Origin: an uncultured Erwinia sp.
GTDB lineage: Bacteria > Pseudomonadota > Gammaproteobacteria > Enterobacterales > Enterobacteriaceae
DNA length: 64,000 nucleotides
Assembly: GCA_946221915.1 (NCBI GenBank)
Contig: CAMIKG010000016.1
Location: forward strand, 1 to 64,000
Direction of reading: 5' to 3'
Shown: one piece after another, positions 35,494 to 42,893 of the stretch
How the letters are laid out: every line of letters starts with the position of its first letter
Numbering within the stretch: position 1 is the stretch's first letter
Position numbers and translations under genes: made by a program
Notes under the pieces: model-generated
Databases searched by the model: none
Told to the model about the DNA's origin: nothing
The model's input: the letters and a program-made list of their open reading frames with translations, nothing else

Positions 35494-36288
35494 ATGAAAC
35501 AGTATCTGGAGTTAATGCAGAAAGTGCTGGCCGAAGGCACACCGAAAAACGATCGCACCGGAACCGGCACGCTGTCGATTTTTGGTCATCAGATGCGTTT
35601 CAATCTGCAGGAAGGTTTCCCGCTGGTGACCACCAAACGCTGTCACCTGCGTTCTATTATCCATGAGCTGCTGTGGTTCCTGCAGGGCGATACCAATATC
35701 GCTTACCTGAAAGAGAACAAGGTAACGATTTGGGATGAGTGGGCGGATGAGAATGGCGATTTAGGCCCGGTTTACGGCAAGCAGTGGCGCAGCTGGGGCA
35801 CGCCGGACGGGCGGCAGATTGACCAGATCAGCAAGGTGCTGGAGCAACTGAAGCAGGATCCGGATTCACGCCGGATTATTGTGTCTGCGTGGAATGTCGG
35901 CGAGCTGGATGAGATGGCGCTGGCGCCGTGTCATGCGTTCTTCCAGTTCTATGTGGCAGACGGCAAGCTCTCCTGCCAGCTGTACCAGCGCTCCTGCGAT
36001 GTGTTCCTCGGCCTGCCGTTTAATATCGCCAGCTATGCGCTGCTGGTGCATATGGTGGCGCAGCAGTGCGATCTGGAAGTGGGTGATTTTGTCTGGACCG
36101 GCGGTGATACCCATCTGTACAGCAACCACATGGAGCAGTCCGCATTGCAGCTGTCGCGTGAACCGCGTCCGCTGCCGAAGCTGGTGATTAAGCGCAAGCC
36201 TGACTCGATTTTCGACTACCGCTTCGAAGATTTCGAAATTGAAGGTTACGATCCACATCCGGCGATTAAAGCGCCGGTCGCGATCTGA
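35494..36288 (+). CDS. thyA: Thymidylate synthase ThyA
   Basis: Converts dUMP to dTMP with methylene-THF; 264 aa, the E. coli length. The catalytic Cys is in MALAPCHAFFQFYV (about residue 146). The nucleotide-binding RSCDVFLGLPFNIASYALL and the DRTGTGT loop are intact. GAGG lies upstream of ATG 35494 in a 6-base intergenic gap, so it is coupled to lgt. A terminator follows at 36295. Confidence 0.98.
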   Translation: MKQYLELMQKVLAEGTPKNDRTGTGTLSIFGHQMRFNLQEGFPLVTTKRCHLRSIIHELLWFLQGDTNIAYLKENKVTIWDEWADENGDLGPVYGKQWRSWGTPDGRQIDQISKVLEQLKQDPDSRRIIVSAWNVGELDEMALAPCHAFFQFYVADGKLSCQLYQRSCDVFLGLPFNIASYALLVHMVAQQCDLEVGDFVWTGGDTHLYSNHMEQSALQLSREPRPLPKLVIKRKPDSIFDYRFEDFEIEGYDPHPAIKAPVAI

Positions 36289-36294
36289 CGCTCT

Positions 36295-36331
36295 GGCGGT
36301 GATCGGTTGGTCACCGCCGTTTTCTCTCTCT
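36295..36331 (+). terminator. Terminator after thyA
   Basis: GGCGGTGA (36295-36302) pairs with TCACCGCC (36311-36318), loop TCGGTTGG, followed by the pyrimidine-rich GTTTTCTCTCTCTTTT. Confidence 0.75.
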
Positions 36332-36640
36332 TTTATTGCGCGTATTCTCTGCCGTCCCGCTTCAGGCCCCGCATAATTTATTTGCCTTATTCTCCATGCA
36401 GGGAACCCTGTCCTGCTTCTGCTTCTGCTTCTGCTTCTGCTCGTGCACGCACCTGTCTGCAATGCCTCTGCTGTGATGATGATTGAGCACGTTCGCACGT
36501 GGCTCTGTCACTCCATTTTTGTGCATTACCCCGCAAGCTTTCTGACACGGCAGTAAACCGCAAAATTTTCTTTCGCACTGCGCCGAAAACTGGCGTTTTG
36601 CCCGTCGCCTGATGCCGGTTGCCACGCCACACTGCACGCC
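36332..36640. other. thyA-ppdA gap with hexanucleotide microsatellite
   Basis: About 310 bases without a convincing gene. At 36413-36440 it contains CTGCTT repeated four times plus CTGC. Minus-strand open frames across it would read Glu-Ala repeats, but they have no ribosome site and no recognised family. No clear ppdA promoter was identified. Confidence 0.6.
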
Positions 36641-37114
36641 ATGAAAAGCGATAACTCGCAGGGCTATACCCTGCCGGAATTACTGATTGTATTGCTGATT
36701 GTCGGCGTGCTGGGCGTCAGCGCCGTAGCGGGCTGGATGCGCTGGCAACAGCAGCAGCGGCTGGCGGAAACCGCTCAGCAGATCCAGCATTTTTTGCTGC
36801 AGCTGCGTGCGCAGGCTAACTGGCATAACTCGGAGCAGGTGCTGTGGCTAAAGCCGGGCGAACGCTGGTGTCTCGGCAGTGGTGAGATGCCCGTGGATAG
36901 CTGTGTGGCTGGTCAGCGCGATCGGCTGATTGCGCCGCATGCTGATGTCAGCATCGTCAACCTGACGCCGGGTATGGGCTTCTATGGCAAACGTAATGTG
37001 GCACGCGCAGGAAACATCGAATTCGCCAATGACGCCGGGCAGTGGCGCATTATTGTCTCCGCGCGGGCGCGCATCCGCCTGTGTAAGCCGGAAGAGCAGG
37101 GGGAATGCCAGTGA
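36641..37114 (+). CDS. ppdA: Prepilin-like protein PpdA
   Basis: 157 aa pseudopilin-like protein (E. coli about 156). The type IV prepilin cleavage/methylation motif reads SQGYTLPELLIVLLIVGVLG, with Gly-Tyr and Glu at +5, followed by a hydrophobic helix. Two cysteines in WCLGSGEMPVDSC and a C-terminal CKPEEQGEC suggest disulfides. First of four overlapping pseudopilin-type genes. Its product is expected to be processed by a prepilin peptidase; the role of this minor set is not established in enterobacteria beyond resemblance to type II secretion/pilus minor pilins. Confidence 0.93.
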   Translation: MKSDNSQGYTLPELLIVLLIVGVLGVSAVAGWMRWQQQQRLAETAQQIQHFLLQLRAQANWHNSEQVLWLKPGERWCLGSGEMPVDSCVAGQRDRLIAPHADVSIVNLTPGMGFYGKRNVARAGNIEFANDAGQWRIIVSARARIRLCKPEEQGECQ

Positions 37115-37653
37115 AAAGCGCCGGATTCAGCCTGATTGAAATGCTGATTGCGATGGCGGTGAGCGGTGTACTGATGCTGGGCGCGATGCGTCTGCTGCCG
37201 CAGTTGCAGCAGCAAAATATGAAGCTGCTGGCGCAGTCGCGCCTGGAAGAGGAGTTACAGCAGATGATGATGACGCTGGAAAAGGCGGTGCGGCGTGCGG
37301 GTTACTGTAATGGCGATTGCGGCGGAGAGGGCTGGCAGATTGCGGACAACGGCCAGTGCATGCTGGTGAAATGGGATGAAAACAGCAACGGCCGCTGGGA
37401 AGACAGCAGTCATGCAGAGAGTGAATTGTATGGCTACCGGCTGCGCAATGACAGTCTGGAGATGCAGCGCGGCGTCACCCGTTGTGACGGCAGTGGCTGG
37501 GAGCGGCTGTCTGACCCTGGGCTGATTACCGTGACTGGCTTTCAGATTGAACGCGATAACCGCACCATAAAACTCAGGCTCAGCGGTTATGCACAGGCGT
37601 TCCCGGCGCGCACAGTGACACTGGAACAATGGGTCAGCGGGATGAATTTATAA
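37105..37653 (+). CDS. ppdB: Prepilin-like protein PpdB
   Basis: 182 aa. Prepilin motif SAGFSLIEMLIAMAVSGVLML at the N-terminus with Glu at +5. Cysteine-rich middle (GYCNGDCGGEGW). It overlaps ppdA by 10 bases if ATG 37105 is used; GTG 37111 is an alternative. Its stop codon overlaps the ygdB start (TAATG), so the set is translationally coupled. Confidence 0.92.
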   Translation: MPVKSAGFSLIEMLIAMAVSGVLMLGAMRLLPQLQQQNMKLLAQSRLEEELQQMMMTLEKAVRRAGYCNGDCGGEGWQIADNGQCMLVKWDENSNGRWEDSSHAESELYGYRLRNDSLEMQRGVTRCDGSGWERLSDPGLITVTGFQIERDNRTIKLRLSGYAQAFPARTVTLEQWVSGMNL

Positions 37654-38123
37654 TGAATCAGCATCAGGGAAAGAGTAGATGCCAGCAATGGCGAGAGCAG
37701 TCATTACGTCAGCAACAGGGAAGTGGCGCGCTGGGTATGGTGGTGCTGATTTTACTGCTGGGTAGTGCGCTGCTGCACGCTACCCGCCAGCAGCTGGACG
37801 CCGCGCTGACGCTGGTGGCACAGGAGCGGCAGCATATTATCGATTACTATGCCGCTCAGGCGGCGCTGGCGTGGGGTGAGCAACTCAACTGGCCAGACAG
37901 CAGCGGCTGGCAGTGCCAGACGGAAACGCAACAGCAGTGGCGTGCCTGCCTTCATCGCGACGACCCGCAACGGGGGTTACTGCGCGGTGAGCATCTGGCA
38001 CAGCCGCTGGCGCTCTGGCAGTGGGTGGAGCCGGAAGGCGGTAAAGTGCGTCCGCTGGCCCATGGCTGGATAGATTTCTGCCCGCTAACCCAGGATGCGG
38101 ATTGTGTTCCCAATGAGTCGTAG
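37653..38123 (+). CDS. ygdB: YgdB, DUF2509 pseudopilin-associated protein
   Basis: 156 aa. ATG 37653 overlaps the ppdB stop codon (TAATG) and is preferred over the upstream in-frame start at 37629. It has a basic N-terminal tail, a single membrane helix (GALGMVVLILLLGSALLHA, about residues 24-43) without a standard prepilin Glu, and a Cys/Trp-rich periplasmic part. It resembles large minor pseudopilins (PilX/GspK position) by place in the operon; that role is inferred. Confidence 0.88.
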   Translation: MNQHQGKSRCQQWREQSLRQQQGSGALGMVVLILLLGSALLHATRQQLDAALTLVAQERQHIIDYYAAQAALAWGEQLNWPDSSGWQCQTETQQQWRACLHRDDPQRGLLRGEHLAQPLALWQWVEPEGGKVRPLAHGWIDFCPLTQDADCVPNES

Positions 38124-38418
38124 GTCACAACACGGCTTCAGCCTGCCGGAAGTGCTGTTTGCGCTGCTGCTGTTCAGCCTGAGCTTAACCGCGTTGCTGC
38201 AGTATCAGCGGGCGCTGACGCTGGGATTCGCCCAGCAGTGGCAGCAGCGTCAGGCATGGCGCTATGCTGCGCAGCGTATTGAAGGGCAGGAAATCGCAGG
38301 CTGGCAGACGCAACTGCTGACACAGCCCGGCCCGGGAGGATGCCAGCTTCTGACTGCTCAGGTGCGCGGATCGCTGGGGCGCGAAGCGCGGCTGACGACG
38401 TTACGTTGCGCGCCATGA
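38113..38418 (+). CDS. ppdC: Prepilin-like protein PpdC
   Basis: 101 aa from ATG 38113, which overlaps the ygdB end; an earlier start at 38095 is less likely. Prepilin motif QHGFSLPEVLFALLLFSLSL with Glu at +5. Two cysteines (GGCQLL; LRCAP) may pair. Last of the four-gene set. In E. coli recC follows directly; here a disrupted NYN gene and a terminator intervene. Confidence 0.9.
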   Translation: MSRRSQHGFSLPEVLFALLLFSLSLTALLQYQRALTLGFAQQWQQRQAWRYAAQRIEGQEIAGWQTQLLTQPGPGGCQLLTAQVRGSLGREARLTTLRCAP

Positions 38419-38431
38419 AGTCTGTCGCTGA

Positions 38432-39120
38432 TTACCAGTAATCTGGCTTAATCGCCGGTTTTTTATGAGTTGGCACTTTATCTGGAAACTGGTGTGCTGA
38501 AAGTTCTTCAGCTGATACCGTACGGCGCACCCAATGGCAGTTATTTGCCAGAGAGCCGGGAATGACACGCTCTATGCCTTGCCGGTGAGGAAGAATGATG
38601 CCAATGGTCACTTCCGGGAAATCTTCACGGACAGCTTTAAGCGCCGGGGTCATGTCTGTATCTGCCGAAATCAGAACAACTTGTTGAATATTATCGCTTC
38701 GATTAGTGATTTTTTGCAGTGAAAGCGTCCGATATATACTCACCGCTATATTCACATCTGTCTCCTTTTCTTTCAGCTCCCAAATTCCTACTTTGTCTAA
38801 ACGCGATGCAGGAACCGATTTACTGACAAAACGTGGGGCCAGGCATATTCAAGTCTATGTCGGCCATAAAACACAGAGACGCCATTTGCTTTCAGTGCAC
38901 GTATATAGGTGTCCTGCGCATGACGTGATGCTACCCCCCTCGAAGCCAGATGAGGGAGAACAGATGAAGTGAAGTAGTTAATACAGTGAATATGAGATGC
39001 GGGATTCTGCACGCGACATATATGCGATAACAGCGCTGGAAGGTTTAGCCATTTCCATGGCGTTCCGGCCAGCAGACCGTAAAAAAGATTGTATCCATCA
39101 ACAAAAGCAGCGGTACGCAC
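38432..39120 (-). pseudogene. NYN-domain protein gene, split by a frameshift
   Basis: Two frames together encode one NYN (PIN-like RNase fold) protein of about 229 aa. The upstream part (39120-38797, GTG start, AAGGA upstream) has the domain start AAFVDGYNLFYGLLAGTP and ends abnormally after GRHRLEYAWPH. The downstream part, continued in the next frame, reads RFVSKSVPASRLDKVGIWEL, then KEKETDVNIAVSIYRT, VVLISADTDMTPAL and a family-like C-terminus ending KPAIKPDYW. One missing base in the G run at 38835-38838 (plus strand) would restore the frame. It is either a recent loss or a sequencing error. NYN proteins are predicted metal-dependent nucleases; the gene is absent from the E. coli ppdC-recC junction. 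Confidence 0.85.
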
Positions 39121-39141
39121 AATATCTTATCCTTAAGATCG

Positions 39142-39168
39142 AAAAAACCGGCGCTGGGCCGGTTTTTT
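39142..39168. terminator. Bidirectional terminator-like hairpin upstream of recC
   Basis: AAAAAACCGGC (39142-39152), loop GCTGG, GCCGGTTTTTT (39158-39168). Strong in both directions, but it lies between the 5' ends of the NYN gene and recC, where no transcript should end. It may be left over from a lost gene or end an undetected small RNA. Confidence 0.75.
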
Positions 39169-39392
39169 CACCCTAACAGCCAGCGAACTGAATCGCTGCG
39201 TACAGGGTTGAGTCGTAGAAAAAATATACTGATGCGCCGGAGCCCTGTCAAGCGGTTGAGAACATCAACTATCACACTGTGCGGCGCCTCGTAAAAAGGT
39301 GAAATAGGGCGCATACATTTGCATACCGAAAGATAAAAGTTACAGTGTCGGCAGCAACGGCGGCGCATATGCCGGATTACACGGGAGCAGCA

Positions 39393-42300
39393 ATGTTTAG
39401 GGTCTACCACTCCAACCAGCTTGATTTACTGAAGACGCTGGCAGCGCATCTGATTGAAAATCAGCCACTCCGCGATCCTTTTCAGCCGGAAGTGGTGCTG
39501 GTGCAGAGCCCGGGCATGGCGCAGTGGCTGCAGATGTCGCTGGCAGAGCATTTTGGCATCGCCGCGAATATTGAATTCCCGCTGCCCGCCAGTTTTATCT
39601 GGCAGATGTTTGTGCGCGTGCTGCCGGACATTCCGGAAGAGAGCGCTTTCAATAAAGCCAGCATGAGCTGGAAGCTGATGACCCTGTTGCCGCAGATGCT
39701 GACGCGCCCGGAATTCACCGTGCTTAGCCACTATCTCACCGATGACGACGACAAGCGCAAGCTGTTCCAGCTGGCGGCGCGCGTGGCCGACCTGTTTGAC
39801 CAGTATCTGGTGTATCGCCCCGACTGGCTGAACCGCTGGGAGAATGGCGAGCTGATTGAGGGACTCGGCGAGGCGCAGCAGTGGCAGGCGCCGCTGTGGG
39901 CGGCGCTGGTTGACTATACCCATCAGCTGGAACAACCTGAATGGCATCGTGCCAATCTCTATGCCCGCTTTATCAGTAAGCTGGAAAATGCTGCTGAACG
40001 CCCGGCGGGACTACCGGACCGGGTGTTTATCTGCGGTATTTCCGCTTTACCGCCAGTTTATCTGCAGGCGTTGCAGGCGCTGGGCAAACATATTGATATC
40101 CATCTGCTGTTTACCAATCCCTGCCGCCAGTACTGGGGGGATATTCAGGATTACGCTTTCCTCGCGAAACTGCAGAGCCGCCGCCGTCGCCATTACCGTG
40201 AAGCGCGTGACAGCACACTGTTTCGTGACAGTGCGAATGCAGCGGCGCTGTTTAATGACGCTGGCGAGCAGCAGCTGAGTAATCCACTGCTCGCGTCCTG
40301 GGGCAAACTTGGGCGCGACAACCTGTTCCTGCTCTCCGGCATGGAAGCGCAGGAAGTGGACGCGTTTGTTGATATTCATCCGGACTCCCTGCTGCATCTG
40401 ATCCAGCGCGATATGCTGGAGCTGGAAGATCACGCGGTGATCGGTGTCAACGCGCTGGAACTGGCAAACAGCGGCGCCAAACGCGTCCTGCAACCGGACG
40501 ACCGTTCGCTCTCCCTGCATATCTGCCACAGTCCACAGCGCGAAGTGGAAGTGCTGCACGACCGCCTGCTGGCGATGATGGCAGACGATCCCGAGTTGTC
40601 GCCGCGCGATATTATCGTGATGGTGGCGGATATCGATGCCTACACGCCGTTTATCCAGGCCGTGTTTGGCAACGCACCGCCAGAGCGTTTTCTGCCGTTC
40701 GCCATTTCGGACCGCCGCGCCAGCCAGGCGCATCCGGCGCTGCAGGCCTTTATCAGTTTGCTGAGCCTGCCGGACAGCCGCTTCGCCAGCGAAGAAGTGC
40801 TGGCGCTGCTGGAAGTGCCTGCGCTGGCGGCGCGTTTTAATATTGATGAATCCGCTATGCGCCGTCTGCGCCAGTGGGTGGCCGAATCGGGCATCCGCTG
40901 GGGGCTGGATGACGATAATGTGCGCGAACTGGCGCTGCCTGCCACGGGGCAACATACCTGGCGTTTTGGCATCACCCGTATGCTGCTGGGTTATGCAATG
41001 GAGAGCCATACCGGTGACTGGCAGGGCATTTTACCCTATGACGAATCCAGTGGCCTGATTGCCGAGCTGGCGGGGAACCTGGCGGAGTTGCTGATGCAGC
41101 TAAACCAATGGCGTCAGCAGTTATCACAGGCGCGCACGCTGGAGGAGTGGCTGCCGTTATGCCGCCAGTTGCTGGCGGATTTCTTTGTCGCTGACGCCGC
41201 AACAGAAGCGGCGCTGGCGCTGATCGAAGAGCAGTGGCAGCAGGTGATGGCGTACGGGATTCAGGCGCGCTACCCGCAGGCAGTGCCGCTGACGCTGCTG
41301 CGCGATGAACTGGCGTCACGTCTCGATCAGCAGCGTATCAGTCAGCGCTTCCTTGCCGGTCCGGTAAATTTCTGTACCCTGATGCCGATGCGTTCAATCC
41401 CGTTTAAGGTGGTCTGTTTGCTGGGGATGAACGACGGCGTTTATCCGCGCACGCTGCCGCCGCTGGGCTTTGATCTGATGAGTCAGCAGCCACGCAAAGG
41501 TGATCGCAGCCGCCGGGATGATGACCGCTATCTGTTCCTGGAAGCGTTGCTGTCGGCGCAGGAAAAGCTCTATATCAGCTATATCGGCCGGTCGATCCAG
41601 GACAACAGCGAACGCCACCCGTCGGTGCTGGTAAGCGAACTGCTCGACTATATCGCGCAGAGTTTCCGTCTGCCTGCGGATGACGCGCTGGATATCGACA
41701 CCAGCGCGCAGAGGGTGCTGGCGCATATCCAGCATCTGCACAGCCGTATGCCGTTTGCGGCGGAGAATTTTATTCCTGACGCTGAGTTCGCCAGCTTTGC
41801 CGCCGAATGGCTGCCAGCTGCCAGCGGGCTGGGCGCGCCGCATCCACCGTTTATGCAGCCGTTGCCTGAGTTGCCGCTGGCAGAGCTGAATTTCGATCAG
41901 CTGGTGCGCTTCTGGCGTCATCCGGTCAGGGCGTTCTTTACCCTGCGCCTTGGCGTCAGCTTCAGTCTGGAAGAGACGGAACTGCCGGATGCTGAACCTT
42001 TCGAGCTGGACAGTCTTGGGCGCTACCAGATTAACGCTCAGTTACTCAATGCGCTGATTGACGGCCAGGACAGCCAGCAGCTGTTTGCTTACCACCGCGC
42101 CGCAGGCAACCTGCCGTATGGCGCCTTTGGCGAACTGTTCTGGCAGGCGCAGAGTGAAGAGATGCAGGTGCTGGCGCAGCAGGTGACTGAGCAGCGTCGC
42201 GACAGTGACAGCCAGGAAATTAATTTGCCTGTTGGTGACGTGCTGCTTACTGGCTGGCTGACGCAGGTGCAGGACGACGGTTTACTGCGCTGGCGGCCTG

Positions 42301-42764
42301 GTATCCTCAACTTTACCGATGGCATGACGTTGTGGCTGGAACATCTGGTGTACTGCATGAGCGGCGGCACGGGCCGCAGCCGTATGCTCGGGCGCAAGGA
42401 GAGTCAGTGGGTCTTTGATGCCATTGCCCCGGAAGAGGCGGCACAATGGCTGGCGCGCCTGATTGACGGCTACCGCCAGGGAATGTGCGCGCCTCTGTTA
42501 CTGCTGGCGAAAAGCGGTGGCGCCTGGCTGAATACCTGTTATGACGCCAGCAGCGACAGCCTGCTACTGGATGACGCCACGCAGGCGAAAGCACGCGTGA
42601 AGCTGCTGCAGGCGTGGCAGGGCGATTATCAGACAGAAGGCGAGGGCAGCGATCCCTGGCTGCAGCGGCTGTTCCGCACGCCAGACGACGAGTGTATCCG
42701 CGCCATCAGCCAGCAGGCGGAGCAGTGGCTACTGCCATTGTTACGCTTTAACCGCGGCGGATAA
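39393..42764 (+). CDS. recC: Exodeoxyribonuclease V subunit RecC
   Basis: Chi-recognition subunit of RecBCD; 1123 aa (E. coli 1122). Start ATG 39393 gives MFRVYHSNQLDLLKTLAAHL, the conserved N-terminus; the frame extends to 39345 but without conserved residues. It has a helicase-like but catalytically dead fold, for example VVLVQSPGMAQWLQMSLAEH and PREVEVLHDRLL-type blocks (HSPQREVEVLHDRLLAMM). RecC splits the DNA duplex and reads Chi in the 3' strand. It is followed by ptrA, recB and recD in the conserved enterobacterial order. Confidence 0.97.
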   Translation: MFRVYHSNQLDLLKTLAAHLIENQPLRDPFQPEVVLVQSPGMAQWLQMSLAEHFGIAANIEFPLPASFIWQMFVRVLPDIPEESAFNKASMSWKLMTLLPQMLTRPEFTVLSHYLTDDDDKRKLFQLAARVADLFDQYLVYRPDWLNRWENGELIEGLGEAQQWQAPLWAALVDYTHQLEQPEWHRANLYARFISKLENAAERPAGLPDRVFICGISALPPVYLQALQALGKHIDIHLLFTNPCRQYWGDIQDYAFLAKLQSRRRRHYREARDSTLFRDSANAAALFNDAGEQQLSNPLLASWGKLGRDNLFLLSGMEAQEVDAFVDIHPDSLLHLIQRDMLELEDHAVIGVNALELANSGAKRVLQPDDRSLSLHICHSPQREVEVLHDRLLAMMADDPELSPRDIIVMVADIDAYTPFIQAVFGNAPPERFLPFAISDRRASQAHPALQAFISLLSLPDSRFASEEVLALLEVPALAARFNIDESAMRRLRQWVAESGIRWGLDDDNVRELALPATGQHTWRFGITRMLLGYAMESHTGDWQGILPYDESSGLIAELAGNLAELLMQLNQWRQQLSQARTLEEWLPLCRQLLADFFVADAATEAALALIEEQWQQVMAYGIQARYPQAVPLTLLRDELASRLDQQRISQRFLAGPVNFCTLMPMRSIPFKVVCLLGMNDGVYPRTLPPLGFDLMSQQPRKGDRSRRDDDRYLFLEALLSAQEKLYISYIGRSIQDNSERHPSVLVSELLDYIAQSFRLPADDALDIDTSAQRVLAHIQHLHSRMPFAAENFIPDAEFASFAAEWLPAASGLGAPHPPFMQPLPELPLAELNFDQLVRFWRHPVRAFFTLRLGVSFSLEETELPDAEPFELDSLGRYQINAQLLNALIDGQDSQQLFAYHRAAGNLPYGAFGELFWQAQSEEMQVLAQQVTEQRRDSDSQEINLPVGDVLLTGWLTQVQDDGLLRWRPGILNFTDGMTLWLEHLVYCMSGGTGRSRMLGRKESQWVFDAIAPEEAAQWLARLIDGYRQGMCAPLLLLAKSGGAWLNTCYDASSDSLLLDDATQAKARVKLLQAWQGDYQTEGEGSDPWLQRLFRTPDDECIRAISQQAEQWLLPLLRFNRGG

Positions 42765-42893
42765 CGCTGCAGCATGGGACATTGGCTGTTACTTTGTAAC
42801 GATGTTAGTTTATGGTGGTAGCAATGGCGCTGCGTGCGAAGGAAAAGATGCGCAGCAGCCTGTTTTGCCTGGCATTTTCATTAAGGGGTTTGA

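Noticed and set aside
36362..36637. Minus-strand frame with Glu-Ala repeats between thyA and ppdA
   Set aside because: No ribosome site or recognisable family; the repeat part is just the translated microsatellite.
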